NCBI RefSeq assembly: GCF_003202155.1
Contig: NZ_QFLI01000009.1
Location: 176,431 to 240,430 of the forward strand
Length of the DNA: 64,000 nt
Reading direction: 5' to 3'
Source: Marinifilum breve
GTDB lineage: Bacteria; Bacteroidota; Bacteroidia; Bacteroidales; Marinifilaceae
Shown here: in pieces, positions 18,540-28,678 of the stretch
Numbering within the stretch: the first letter of the stretch is position 1
Layout of the letters: each line of letters opens with the position of its first letter
Made by a program: the position numbers and the translations under genes
The notes under the pieces: model-generated
Databases searched by the model: none
Told to the model about the DNA's origin: nothing
What the model saw: only the letters and a program-made list of their open reading frames with translations

Positions 18540-18574
18540 AGAGCGGTTAAATGTTAATCGCTCTTTCTTTTTTT
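18540..18574 (+). terminator. Terminator after pdxA
   Basis: The 11-bp stem AGAGCGGTTAA/TTAATCGCTCT with loop ATG (one G:T pair) is followed by a T-rich run. Confidence 0.9.
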
Positions 18575-18607
18575 GTTAAAAGCCTATCTTTCATTATTAA
18601 AATTGCA

Positions 18608-18615
18608 TAATTTTG
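18608..18615 (+). promoter_or_regulatory. Candidate -7 box of ruvA
   Basis: TAATTTTG matches TAnnTTTG, 47 bp before the ruvA ATG. The nearest upstream TTTG is too far (32 bp) to be a -33 box. Confidence 0.4.
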
Positions 18616-18662
18616 CATATTTTAAAATCCTTAAATTCCCAGAATAATCTAATTCTTAATTT

Positions 18663-19244
18663 ATGTTTGAGTACATTAAAGGTGAACTCGCCGATTTAAC
18701 ACCAACATCAGCTATTATAGAAAATAATGGCATTGGATATTTTATTCATATTTCATTAAACACATACAGTCAGTTATCAGGGCATAAAACTGTACAATTG
18801 TATCTTCACCAGGTGGTTCGTGAAGATGCTCATATGTTATACGGTTTTATAGATACTAGAGAAAGAGAAATTTTTCGTCATCTAATTTCTGTATCAGGAG
18901 TTGGTGTAAATACTGCCAGAGTGATGCTTTCTTCTTTAAGTCCGTCGGAAATTCAAACAGCAATTTTGTCGAATAATGCCAAAACTTTGCAAGGTGTAAA
19001 AGGTATTGGTGCGAAATCTGCGCAACGAATTATAATTGAATTAAAAGATAAACTAGGAAAAGAATCGGAGATATTAGAAATTTCCCTTCCTCAGGACAAT
19101 ACCAACAAAGAAGAAGCGTTATCTGCTTTAGTGATGTTAGGTTTTGCAAAGAATGCTGCATATAAAGTGGTTGATAAAATCTATACTGCTAATCCAACAT
19201 CAAGTGTTGAGGATTTAATAAAATTGGCTCTGAAACAATTATAA
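18663..19244 (+). CDS. ruvA: Holliday junction helicase subunit RuvA
   Basis: RuvA binds four-way junctions and recruits the RuvB motor. The 193-aa protein has the OB-fold N-domain (MFEYIKGELADLTPTSAIIENNGIGYFIHIS), the helix-hairpin-helix region (SVSGVGVNTARVMLSSL and GVKGIGAKSAQRIIIELKDKL), and the flexible linker with the C-terminal RuvB-binding domain (EEALSALVMLGF). sprA follows 45 bp downstream, the usual order in this phylum. Confidence 0.97.
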   Translation: MFEYIKGELADLTPTSAIIENNGIGYFIHISLNTYSQLSGHKTVQLYLHQVVREDAHMLYGFIDTREREIFRHLISVSGVGVNTARVMLSSLSPSEIQTAILSNNAKTLQGVKGIGAKSAQRIIIELKDKLGKESEILEISLPQDNTNKEEALSALVMLGFAKNAAYKVVDKIYTANPTSSVEDLIKLALKQL

Positions 19245-19289
19245 ACTAACATCGTATTTGCTTTACTAACCTAAGGAAATCTAACTTAA

Positions 19290-22200
19290 TTGAAAAAACT
19301 ATTAAAATATACTCTAAGTCTCTGTTTAGTAATATTTTGTTTTGTAATAAAGAGTAATCAATCGGTTAATGCTTATGCTTATCAGGTTGATTCGAAATTT
19401 GGTGCATTTCAACAGCAAGACACAATCCTTCGTTCAGGAAGTGAAAATAAAAGGTTTATAAATCCAAAATCACCTTTTAATAAAGATAATCCAAACGCAA
19501 AGAATGATTCTCTTCGTTATCCATTTGATGATGAAAATGATAATCTTGAATATGGTTCACAGCTGAATTCTCCGCTCTATTTGAAGGATCCAAGTAATAT
19601 TAAAACTTCCATTAAGTACGATCCTGCAACTGGCAATTATATTTTGGTAAAAACCATTGGAGATATGAATTATCGCCGTGCAATTACCATGACTGCGGAA
19701 GAGTATGAGCAATATGTTGCGGAAAATTCCATTCGAGATTACTGGATGCAAAGAAGTAGAAACGATGGAGCAGGAGGGAATAATGAATTGGTTCCTGATA
19801 TGAATTTTGGTGGCCAGTTTATTGATAAAATATTTGGAAGCAATACGATAAAAATAAAACCACAAGGGTCGGCAGAATTAACATTTGGAATTAGTACTAC
19901 CAATGTAGAAAATCCAACTTTACCAGAAAATTTGAGGAAAACAACCAGTTTTGACTTTGATGAAAAAATCCAGATGAACGTTACCGGTACAGTTGGAGAA
20001 AAGTTGAAGATGGATGTGAATTACAATACTGAGGCTACTTTTGATTTCGAAAACCAGATGCGTATAGAATATACTGGTGATGAAGATGAAATCATAAAAA
20101 AGGTAGAGGCGGGTAATGTTTCTATGCCAATTTCTAATACTTTGATTACTGGTGGTCAGAATCTGTTTGGTGTAAAAACTCAAATGCAATTTGGGAAATT
20201 AGGTGTTACGTCTGTTTTTTCTCAGCAAAAAGGAGAAACCGCAGTTGTTAATTTGGAGAATGGTGCGCAAAAAAATGAGTATGAGATTTCTGTTGATCAA
20301 TATGAGGCAAACCGTCACTTTTTCTTGTCGAAGTATTTTTACGATACCTATGATAAAGCATTGGAGAATTTACCTGTTATCAACTCGGCAGTATCTATTA
20401 ATAAAGTTGAAGTTTGGGTAACTAATAAGACTTCAAACTTTCAAGACTCACGAAATGTTGTCGCTTTTGTAGATATTGGTGAAAGTGCTGCTAATATTAG
20501 TAATGCAATTTTTTCGCAGACAGGGACTGGAGTTTTGCCAGATAATGAATTGAATGATGTTTATCAACAAATGACAGAGATCTATTCAGACATTAGAGAT
20601 GTTAATAAAGTAACAGAAACTCTTGGACCTTTAGCGCCTGGTTTTACGAGTGGTAAAGACTATGAAAAAGTAGAAAATGCACGTAAACTTTCACCATCGG
20701 AATATACTATTAATGAGAAGCTAGGATATATATCGCTAAACCAAGCTTTGAATGCCGATGAAGTTTTGGCGGTTGCTTATGAATATACCAATCGTGGTCA
20801 AGTCTATCGTGTTGGTGAATTTACTTCAGATGGTGTTAGTGCACCACAGTCATTGGTAATGAAGCTCTTGAAAGCGACTAACCTGAGTCCTAAAATGCCA
20901 ACCTGGAAGTTGATGATGAAGAATATCTATAACATTGGAGCTTATCAGGTAAATCAGGAAGATTTCGTTTTGAACATCATGTATCAGAACGATCAGGCAG
21001 GATCAAAAGTGAATTATATACAGGTAAAAGAGAGCGGTCCTGATCAGGAAAAAACGGAGATTTTATTAAAACTATTAAATTTAGATAGGCTGAATTCTCA
21101 ACTGGATCCAGGTTCTGATGGAATGTTTGATTTTATAAATGGTATTACCATTTATAGCAATAATGGTAGAGTAATATTTCCAGTAATTGAACCTTTTGGA
21201 TCATATTTAAGAGGGAAAATTGAAAGTAGTGCGCTGGCAGACAGGTATGTTTTTGAAGAGCTGTATGAGAAAACGCAAAATGAAGCTCAACAAATAGCAG
21301 AGAAGAATAAATACTCCTTAAAAGGGAGTTACAAATCATCTTCAAGTTCAGAAATTTCTTTAAATGCTTTAAATGTTCAACCAGGATCGGTTAGGGTAAA
21401 GGCAGGAGGAAGAGAATTGGTTGAAAATATTCATTATACGGTGGATTATACACTGGGTCGTGTTAAAATTATTGATCAAGCTTTATTAGAATCAAATACA
21501 CCAATTAGCATTGAATCGGAAAACAATTCGCTGTTTAATATTCAAACCAAAACCCTTCTTGGTGTTCAAATGGATTATCAAGTTAATGATAATTTTAACC
21601 TTGGGGCAACGGTAATGCATTTGTCTGAACAACCATTAACTCAAAAGGTGAATATTGGTGATGAACCAATATCGAATACCATTTGGGGATTAAATGGAAG
21701 TTACGAGACAGAATCGATGTTCTTAACCAGAATGGTGGATAAATTACCATTTATTGAGACGAAAGAGCCATCAAGAATATCGGTTGAAGGTGAATTTGCA
21801 CAGCTAAGACCGGGACACAATAAATCAATTGGAGGTTCAGGTACTGCTTATATAGATGATTTTGAAGGGACCCAGACTTCTATAGATATGAAAAGTTTGA
21901 GTTCTTGGGTATTGGCTAGTACTCCGCAAAATAATGATGCGCTCTTTCCTGAGGGAAATCTAAGCAGTGATTTAGCATATGGTTTTAATCGTGCAAAATT
22001 AGCATGGTATGTAATTGATCCATTATTCTTGCGTAATAATTCGGCAACTCCAAGGCATATAAAAGCAGATAAAGAACAACAGTCGAATCATTTTGTACGT
22101 GAGATTTTTGAAGAGGAAATTTGGCCTAACAAAGAAAGAGCATCAGGTGTTCCAACGAATATTTCAGTATTAAATCTTGCATATTACCCTGATGAAAAGG

Positions 22201-25200
22201 GGCCTTATAATTATGATGTTGATGGCCAGGCAGGTGTTTCACAAGGTATGAATCCTGATGGAACGTTAGAAGCGCCGGAAACACGTTGGGGAGGGATAAT
22301 GAGGAGAATAGAAACCAACGATTTTGAAGCTGCAAATATTGCATACATTGAATTCTGGATGATGGATCCTTTTGTATACGATAAGACTCATAAAGGAGGA
22401 GATTTATATTTCAATTTGGGTAATGTTTCAGAGGATATTCTTAGAGACTCAAGAAAATCATTTGAGAATGGTTTACCTACTAGTGAAGATCTTACTTTGG
22501 TGGATAATACAGTCTGGGGACGTGTTCCAAAGATTCAATCACAAGTGATTGCATTTGATAACAATACGAATGCCAGGAAGTATCAGGATGTTGGTCTGGA
22601 TGGGCTTAACTCTGAAGAGGAAGTTAGTTTCTTTGATGAGTACATTCAGCAAATTGAATTATCTGCCAACCTAGGTGTTGGTTCAGGTGCTTATGTAAAT
22701 GCTATAAGTGACCCTTCGGGAGATGATTACCATTATTTTAGGGGTAGTGACTATGATGCCGATGAAGTAGGTATCTTGGAAAGATACAAGAGATATAATG
22801 GGCCAGAAGGAAATTCACCAACTTCTGAATTATCAACAGAACCTTATCCAACTTCAGCAACAACATTACCAAATGTTGAAGACATTAATAATGATCAAAC
22901 TTTAAGTGAAACAGAAGCTTATTATCAATATCGTGTACATCTTGAACCTACAGGAATGGAAGTTGGTAATAATTTTATTACCGATAAAATTACCAGTACT
23001 GTTGATTTGGCTAATGGAACGCAAGGAACTGTTGATTGGTATCAATTTAAAATCCCGGTTAATGAATTTGAAGATCAATTCGGAAGTATTTCGGATTTTA
23101 CTTCCATTCGATTTATGAGAATGTTTCTAAAAGGATTCGAAGAGGATGTAATTATGCGTTTTGCAACTCTGGATTTAGTTCGTGATGATTGGAGAAAGTA
23201 TGAGCAAGCTTTAAATGAGGATAAAGATGATGCTGTGATTTCGGATGCAAACTTTGATATAACTGCAATTAATATTGAAGAGAATGCCTCAAAAGAGCCA
23301 GTAAACTATGTGCTTCCTCCAGGAATAGATAGAGTTGTAGATCCTAGTAATCCTCAATTAATACAATTGAATGAACAAGCTATTTTGCTAAAAGTGACTG
23401 ATCTTGAGAATGGAAAAGGTAAAGGTGCATATAAGACACTTAGCATGGACGTTCGTAAGTATGGAAAACTTAAAATGGATGTTCATGCAGAAGAAATTAG
23501 TGGTTTACCACTAAGGGATAATGAACTTACAGCCTTCATTCGATTGGGATCAGATTATCAGGACAACTACTATGAATATGAAATTCCTCTGAAATTAACC
23601 GCTCCTGGCGTGTATAATGGGGACAACGAAAATGACAGGTTAGCAGTTTGGCCAGATGAAAATAGGTTTGACTTTAAATTGAGGTTATTCCAAACTATTA
23701 AGCAATTACGAAATAATGCGATGAGAGCTGCAGGTTCAAGTGTCGATTACCTTACTGTTTATGATGCTGCTGTCAATGAATTATCTAACGATAATGATCC
23801 TATTAAAGATGGACACAGAGTTCGAATAAAAGGTAATCCTAACCTTGCCAATGTTAGAACTATAATGATAGGGATTAAAAACCCACTTGAAGATATCACA
23901 GGAAGTGATGATGATCAGCCAAAATCAGTAGAAGTTTGGATGAATGAATTACGTTTGTCTGATTTTGATGAAGATGGAGGTTGGGCTGCGAATTTAAGAG
24001 TAACCACCAAGTTGGCAGATTTGGGTACTGTAACTTGGTCTGGAAGTCAAATTACCTCAGGATTTGGAGGTATAGAAGATGGCGTAAATGAGCGCTATAA
24101 AGATGATATTTTCCAATATGATTTTTCTGCAAGTTTGGAGTTAGGTAAATTTTTCCCTGAAAAGTCAGGAGTAAGAATTCCGATGTACTATGCAATTTCA
24201 GAAGAAACTGTTACCCCAGAGTATGACCCACTGGATCCGGATATTCCTTTGGATATAGCTTTGGAAAATGCAGAAAGTAAAGAAGAAAGAGAAGATATTA
24301 AGCATCGATCACAAGAATACACAAAACGAAAAAGTTTCAACCTTACAAATGTTAGAATCGAGAAGCAGGAAGGTAAAGCAAAATTGCTAGATGTTTCGAA
24401 TTTATCGATGACTTACTCATATAATGAGACTTATTCGAGAGATGTAAATACCACTCTGGATTTGGAGAAAAATTATCGTGGTGTTCTTAGCTATAATTAT
24501 ACTGAGCGTCCGAAAATTGTTCAGCCGTTTAAAAAGGTAAAAGCCTTTCAAAAACCTATGTTTAGGTTGCTAAAGGATTTTAACTTTTATTATATGCCAA
24601 CACAATTGTCTTTCCGTTCGGATATTCAACGTTACTACCACGAAATAGAAAAAAGAAATATCGAAGAACCAGGATTGAAAATTGATCCATCATATGATAA
24701 AGATTTTATTTGGTACAGATATTACGATTTAAAATACAACCTGACTAAAGGTTTAAAGTTTGATTTTTCGGCAACAAATACTTCACGTATAGATGAACCA
24801 GATGGTATTGTTGACAAGCATAGAGATCGTGATGCTTATGAAATTTGGAAAGATTCGATTTGGAATAATTTAATGGATGGTGGACGAAATATTAAATACC
24901 ACCATAAGTTCAATGTGACTTATACAGTTCCGATTAATAAGATTCCTCTGTTTAACTGGACTTCGCTTAATGCACGTTATTCGGGAGCTTATGACTGGAA
25001 TGCGGGTGCAATAACAGCTGATACAATTGAATTGGGTAATACCATTCGAAATTCGAATAATATTCAGCTGAATGGTCAATTAAAAATGACAAGTTTGTAT
25101 AATAAAGTTGGCATTTTAAAGAAAATCAATCGCAAATACAATTCGAACCGTAAGTATAAAAAGAAAACCAAATCCTACAAGAAGGTTAATTATGATGGTA

Positions 25201-26831
25201 AAGTTGATGAATTGAAAGCAGGAGTACCTGTTTCCATCTATCACAAATTAATGACAGAGGATGTTACCATTAGAGCCTACGATAAGTTAGGAAAAGAGGT
25301 GAAAATTAAGGTTAAACCTGTTACTGGAAATCGAGCTAAAATAACAGCATCTCGCACTGTTAAAGATGTAAGGGTACGTGTTACCGGAAAAGTTACCGAG
25401 AAAGATAACGTATTTGCTGTTATTGGAGAAAACTTCCTTAGAACATTAATGAGTGTGAGGAATATTAGTGTTAATTATTCTGAAATTAACTCTACAACTT
25501 TGCCTGGATATTTGCCACAAACCAACTATTTTGGGGGGGAATCATTCAATGGAACAAAAGCTCCTGGATTTGGTTTCTTAACTGGTCAGCAAGATAAAAA
25601 CTTTGCGCGTAGAGCTGCTGATAAAGGTTGGATTACAACAGATCCTACAATGAATGACCCATATGTGATGAGTCATACTCAGAACTTTTCAATTCGTAGT
25701 ACAATTGAACCTTTTAAAGGATTGAAAATTGATCTTACTGCAAATAGAAATTATTCGAGAAATAGAAGTGAGTATTACATCTATGATAAAACTAATGACA
25801 GGTTTAATAATGAGAACCTTGTAAAATCAGGAAATTTTAGCATGAGTTTCTTAAGTTTAAAATCGGCATTTTTTACCATTGGTAATACTGGAGATTATTC
25901 GTCGGAATATTTTAATAAATTCCTTGAAAATCGAAAAACTGAATCATTGAGGTTGGCTCAACAACGTTATGGTGCATCCTATGAGAATGAAGAAATTTTG
26001 GATGATAATAACGAAGGTACAGGATATTATAAGGGGTATACTTCAACATCACAGGAAGTATTAATTCCAGCTTTCCTTAAAGCATATGGTAATGTTGGAA
26101 GTGGCTTCAACAAATTGTTCCCTGGAATTGCTAAAATGAAACCAAATTGGAGAGTATCTTTCGAAGGCTTGTCAAAAATTCCATTTATCAGACGTTATTT
26201 TAAATCCATAAACTTGAGCCATGCATATACTTCAACTTATGATGTTGGTTCCTATACAACAAATTTATCTGCCGAAGTAGATGAAGATGGATTTTTAGCA
26301 ATAAATAAAATTACTGGTAATTTTTACAACTTGTACGATGTTAATTCCATATCGATTAATGAGCAGTTTAACCCATTGATTAATGTTGATATGATATGGA
26401 AAAATAACTTCTCAACGAGTTTTGAAATCAAGCGTACGCGAAATTTGATCTTAAGCCTTTCGAATACACAGTTAACTGAAGTAGCTTCGAACGAAATGAT
26501 TTTTGGTATGGGATATCGATTTGATAATTTCGGAATGATAATTGGATCTGGTTCTCGTCAGAAGAAATACAATTCAGACTTGAACTTAAGAGCAGATTTA
26601 TCAGTTAGAAAGAATAGCACCATTATTAGAAAGATTGTTGATGAAGTGGATCAGTTGACTTCTGGACAAAAGGTAGTGACCTTAAAATTTAGTGCAGACT
26701 ATGTTTTAAGTAACAGATTTAATTTGCGATTGTATTACGATAGGATTGTAAATACACCATATATATCTCTTTCTTATCCTACTACAACCACAGAGTTTGG
26801 GGCAAGTATAAGATTTACATTAGCAAATTAA
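19290..26831 (+). CDS. sprA: SprA, type IX secretion outer-membrane translocon
   Basis: SprA is the giant outer-membrane beta-barrel through which T9SS substrates leave the cell. It has 2513 aa, in the range of known homologues (about 2400). The start is TTG at 19290: it is followed at once by KKLLKYTLSLCLVIFCFVIKS and a signal-peptide end, and the next in-frame ATG is over 350 bp inside. Family segments include FGSNTIKIKPQGSAELTFGI near the N-terminus, TAYIDDFEGTQTSIDMKSL, the SVEVWMNELRL segment, and a C-terminus of barrel strands ending in GASIRFTLAN. Its likely cargo in this window is the sorting-domain protein at 51552-53459. Other T9SS genes are outside the window. Confidence 0.97.
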   Translation: MKKLLKYTLSLCLVIFCFVIKSNQSVNAYAYQVDSKFGAFQQQDTILRSGSENKRFINPKSPFNKDNPNAKNDSLRYPFDDENDNLEYGSQLNSPLYLKDPSNIKTSIKYDPATGNYILVKTIGDMNYRRAITMTAEEYEQYVAENSIRDYWMQRSRNDGAGGNNELVPDMNFGGQFIDKIFGSNTIKIKPQGSAELTFGISTTNVENPTLPENLRKTTSFDFDEKIQMNVTGTVGEKLKMDVNYNTEATFDFENQMRIEYTGDEDEIIKKVEAGNVSMPISNTLITGGQNLFGVKTQMQFGKLGVTSVFSQQKGETAVVNLENGAQKNEYEISVDQYEANRHFFLSKYFYDTYDKALENLPVINSAVSINKVEVWVTNKTSNFQDSRNVVAFVDIGESAANISNAIFSQTGTGVLPDNELNDVYQQMTEIYSDIRDVNKVTETLGPLAPGFTSGKDYEKVENARKLSPSEYTINEKLGYISLNQALNADEVLAVAYEYTNRGQVYRVGEFTSDGVSAPQSLVMKLLKATNLSPKMPTWKLMMKNIYNIGAYQVNQEDFVLNIMYQNDQAGSKVNYIQVKESGPDQEKTEILLKLLNLDRLNSQLDPGSDGMFDFINGITIYSNNGRVIFPVIEPFGSYLRGKIESSALADRYVFEELYEKTQNEAQQIAEKNKYSLKGSYKSSSSSEISLNALNVQPGSVRVKAGGRELVENIHYTVDYTLGRVKIIDQALLESNTPISIESENNSLFNIQTKTLLGVQMDYQVNDNFNLGATVMHLSEQPLTQKVNIGDEPISNTIWGLNGSYETESMFLTRMVDKLPFIETKEPSRISVEGEFAQLRPGHNKSIGGSGTAYIDDFEGTQTSIDMKSLSSWVLASTPQNNDALFPEGNLSSDLAYGFNRAKLAWYVIDPLFLRNNSATPRHIKADKEQQSNHFVREIFEEEIWPNKERASGVPTNISVLNLAYYPDEKGPYNYDVDGQAGVSQGMNPDGTLEAPETRWGGIMRRIETNDFEAANIAYIEFWMMDPFVYDKTHKGGDLYFNLGNVSEDILRDSRKSFENGLPTSEDLTLVDNTVWGRVPKIQSQVIAFDNNTNARKYQDVGLDGLNSEEEVSFFDEYIQQIELSANLGVGSGAYVNAISDPSGDDYHYFRGSDYDADEVGILERYKRYNGPEGNSPTSELSTEPYPTSATTLPNVEDINNDQTLSETEAYYQYRVHLEPTGMEVGNNFITDKITSTVDLANGTQGTVDWYQFKIPVNEFEDQFGSISDFTSIRFMRMFLKGFEEDVIMRFATLDLVRDDWRKYEQALNEDKDDAVISDANFDITAINIEENASKEPVNYVLPPGIDRVVDPSNPQLIQLNEQAILLKVTDLENGKGKGAYKTLSMDVRKYGKLKMDVHAEEISGLPLRDNELTAFIRLGSDYQDNYYEYEIPLKLTAPGVYNGDNENDRLAVWPDENRFDFKLRLFQTIKQLRNNAMRAAGSSVDYLTVYDAAVNELSNDNDPIKDGHRVRIKGNPNLANVRTIMIGIKNPLEDITGSDDDQPKSVEVWMNELRLSDFDEDGGWAANLRVTTKLADLGTVTWSGSQITSGFGGIEDGVNERYKDDIFQYDFSASLELGKFFPEKSGVRIPMYYAISEETVTPEYDPLDPDIPLDIALENAESKEEREDIKHRSQEYTKRKSFNLTNVRIEKQEGKAKLLDVSNLSMTYSYNETYSRDVNTTLDLEKNYRGVLSYNYTERPKIVQPFKKVKAFQKPMFRLLKDFNFYYMPTQLSFRSDIQRYYHEIEKRNIEEPGLKIDPSYDKDFIWYRYYDLKYNLTKGLKFDFSATNTSRIDEPDGIVDKHRDRDAYEIWKDSIWNNLMDGGRNIKYHHKFNVTYTVPINKIPLFNWTSLNARYSGAYDWNAGAITADTIELGNTIRNSNNIQLNGQLKMTSLYNKVGILKKINRKYNSNRKYKKKTKSYKKVNYDGKVDELKAGVPVSIYHKLMTEDVTIRAYDKLGKEVKIKVKPVTGNRAKITASRTVKDVRVRVTGKVTEKDNVFAVIGENFLRTLMSVRNISVNYSEINSTTLPGYLPQTNYFGGESFNGTKAPGFGFLTGQQDKNFARRAADKGWITTDPTMNDPYVMSHTQNFSIRSTIEPFKGLKIDLTANRNYSRNRSEYYIYDKTNDRFNNENLVKSGNFSMSFLSLKSAFFTIGNTGDYSSEYFNKFLENRKTESLRLAQQRYGASYENEEILDDNNEGTGYYKGYTSTSQEVLIPAFLKAYGNVGSGFNKLFPGIAKMKPNWRVSFEGLSKIPFIRRYFKSINLSHAYTSTYDVGSYTTNLSAEVDEDGFLAINKITGNFYNLYDVNSISINEQFNPLINVDMIWKNNFSTSFEIKRTRNLILSLSNTQLTEVASNEMIFGMGYRFDNFGMIIGSGSRQKKYNSDLNLRADLSVRKNSTIIRKIVDEVDQLTSGQKVVTLKFSADYVLSNRFNLRLYYDRIVNTPYISLSYPTTTTEFGASIRFTLAN

Positions 26832-26898
26832 TAAAGTGTTTAAGAGCAGGTTGAAAACAAGAATATTTTTCATGAACTATTAATATTCAATAGGTTTA

Positions 26899-26938
26899 TT
26901 GTATGATATTGATCTAGAATGTGATAAAGATCATACAA
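26899..26938. promoter_or_regulatory. Inverted repeat between sprA and gcvH
   Basis: TTGTATGAT (26899-26907) and ATCATACAA (26930-26938) are perfect 9-bp inverted repeats 22 bp apart. There is no T-run, so it is not a classical terminator; it could be an operator or a weak stem ending the sprA transcript. Confidence 0.4.
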
Positions 26939-26989
26939 TCATTAGTTGATTTACTCAATTACTAATATTTAATTATTGAAAAAAAACTG

Positions 26990-26997
26990 TAAATTTG
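26990..26997 (+). promoter_or_regulatory. Candidate -7 box of gcvH
   Basis: TAAATTTG matches TAnnTTTG. Transcription would begin near 27004, downstream of the in-frame TTG at 26976, so translation must begin at the ATG at 27036. Confidence 0.5.
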
Positions 26998-27035
26998 GAG
27001 CAGTTTATAAACCTCTTTTAAAACAACATACTATC

Positions 27036-27410
27036 ATGAATGTACCAGAAAATTTGAAGTACACTAAAGATCACGAGTGGGTACGTGTAGAAGGCGAAGA
27101 AGCTTTTATTGGTGTTACTGATTTCGCTCAGGGAGAACTAGGAGACATCGTTTTTGTTGAAGTAGAAACTGAAGGCGAAGAATTAGATCAAGAAGAAGTA
27201 TTCGGAACTATCGAAGCTGTAAAAACTGTATCTGACATGTTTATGCCAGTTGGTGGTGAAGTATTGGAATTCAACGAAAAGTTGGAAGATGCTCCAGATT
27301 TGATTAACTCTGATCCTTATGGTGAAGGTTGGATCATCAAAATCAAATTGGCTGATACTGCTGAGTTAGAAGAACTACTTTCTGCTGAAGCTTACAAAGA
27401 ATTACTATAA
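27036..27410 (+). CDS. gcvH: Glycine cleavage system H protein
   Basis: This is the lipoyl carrier of the glycine cleavage complex, shuttling the aminomethyl group between the P, T and L proteins. It has 124 aa from 27036 ([20 protein letters not shown]). The lipoylated residue is K63 in [12 protein letters not shown]. The protein is strongly acidic, as is usual. No gcvP or gcvT is nearby. A separate promoter box and terminator make it monocistronic. Confidence 0.97.
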   Translation: MNVPENLKYTKDHEWVRVEGEEAFIGVTDFAQGELGDIVFVEVETEGEELDQEEVFGTIEAVKTVSDMFMPVGGEVLEFNEKLEDAPDLINSDPYGEGWIIKIKLADTAELEELLSAEAYKELL

Positions 27411-27431
27411 TAGTATTCTGAAAATATAAAG

Positions 27432-27464
27432 AAACCCTCGCACAGCTTGTGTGAGGGTTTTTTC
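27432..27464 (+). terminator. Terminator after gcvH
   Basis: AACCCTCGCACA pairs with TGTGTGAGGGTT (one mismatch), followed by TTTTT. It lies just before the convergent gene end at 27469 and could serve both strands. Confidence 0.85.
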
Positions 27465-27468
27465 TGCA

Positions 27469-28674
27469 TTAAAAGTTAAAGGAAACACCAATTCCAAGAA
27501 GAAACTTTTCGTCGTGAAAGGAATAGTTAAACTCTGGCTGAATAGCAATTCCGTTAGAGAATCCATACTTAAAGAACATCCTTCCTGTATCTTTTCCATA
27601 GATATCTCCTTCTCGTTTTACCAGATAACCAAAACCAGCACCTATCCAATTCTTTTTTTCTAATAAATCATCAATGTTTAGGTCCAAAAAGGCATCAAGG
27701 AAAACATTGTTTCTGATTTTATTATCTTGACCAAATGATTTTAATTGAGTCCTTAATCCAAGTTTTGAGGAATATTTCATTTGCTCGTTAAATTGAAGAT
27801 AGAAAGATGCACTAGCATCTGCAGATAAACTTCCTTTTACAATGGAAGCTCCAACACCAGCATCCATTCCCAATTTTAGAAATCTGGGCCTCTCAATTAC
27901 TTTTTCACCAAGGTTTCGTTCATATATAAATTCACCATTTTCTTTTTTATAATGTAACCTAGAAAAATATTGGTAGTAACGTCCTTTTAAAAATCTTTCT
28001 TTCTCACTTGTTAAAAACTCTTTGATTTCATCAAAATCAAACTCGTCTATTTCTTGCAAATTTGTTACATATAATTTTACGCTCCACAGTTGTTCTTTAA
28101 TTTCTATAATATGCTGCCATTGTACTTTATTGTAGAGTTTATTTTTTACAATTAAATACTCTCTGTCTTCGTCAGAAGTTTTCCTTTCATTAACTGTAAG
28201 TTTATGTTTTTTCTTGATTTTACCTTTGTAGTAGTTTTGGAAAATAGTTTGTAGTAAGCTATCTCGTTTTTCTTTAGATAGACCGGACTCCTTTCCTTCT
28301 TGATTTTTTAGCTTTATGGTTTCAAAAAATTCATCGGAGTATAGATTTGGTCTTTGAGAAAGAAGAGTTATGTGATATTTTTTATCCTGTTTTAAAGGAA
28401 TTTCTTTAATTTTTTCCTTAAGAATTTTAAAATCCATATTTATTGGATTCCAAAAGCGTTTATGAGAAAATTCATTATTTACTGACCCAAAAATATTATA
28501 CCAAGAATAGCTTATTTCCATTTTCTTTCCATTTCCGTAATCCAAGAAAAGTGTGTCTCGTTTATTTGATAAACCCCATTGGTAGTTTTTAGGAGCATTA
28601 AACATTTTTCCTTGTGCTTTAATATTAGGAATGATTAATACGATTAGAATAAGTAGAATTAATATTTTTTTCAT
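27469..28674 (-). CDS. Exported protein with probable outer-membrane beta-strand C-terminus, unknown function
   Basis: The start at 28674 (MKKILILLILIVLIIPNIKAQ) gives a signal peptide and 401 aa; an earlier start would overlap the upstream gene. The middle is Lys/Glu-rich with no motif I recognise. The last 120 residues (MDAGVGASIVKGSLSADASA, WIGAGFGYLVKREG, GFSNGIAIQPEFNYSF, FLLGIGVSFNF) look like alternating barrel strands ending in Phe, typical of outer-membrane proteins. It lies 4 bp after the anti-sigma-like gene, so it is the third gene of the sigma-factor unit and probably part of its envelope circuit. Confidence 0.75.
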   Translation of the reverse strand: MKKILILLILIVLIIPNIKAQGKMFNAPKNYQWGLSNKRDTLFLDYGNGKKMEISYSWYNIFGSVNNEFSHKRFWNPINMDFKILKEKIKEIPLKQDKKYHITLLSQRPNLYSDEFFETIKLKNQEGKESGLSKEKRDSLLQTIFQNYYKGKIKKKHKLTVNERKTSDEDREYLIVKNKLYNKVQWQHIIEIKEQLWSVKLYVTNLQEIDEFDFDEIKEFLTSEKERFLKGRYYQYFSRLHYKKENGEFIYERNLGEKVIERPRFLKLGMDAGVGASIVKGSLSADASASFYLQFNEQMKYSSKLGLRTQLKSFGQDNKIRNNVFLDAFLDLNIDDLLEKKNWIGAGFGYLVKREGDIYGKDTGRMFFKYGFSNGIAIQPEFNYSFHDEKFLLGIGVSFNF

Positions 28675-28678
28675 GACT

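Noticed and set aside
26832-27035. Glycine riboswitch before gcvH
   Set aside because: The leader after the -7 box is only about 30 nt and shows no aptamer-like structure; the inverted repeat at 26899-26938 lies upstream of the box.
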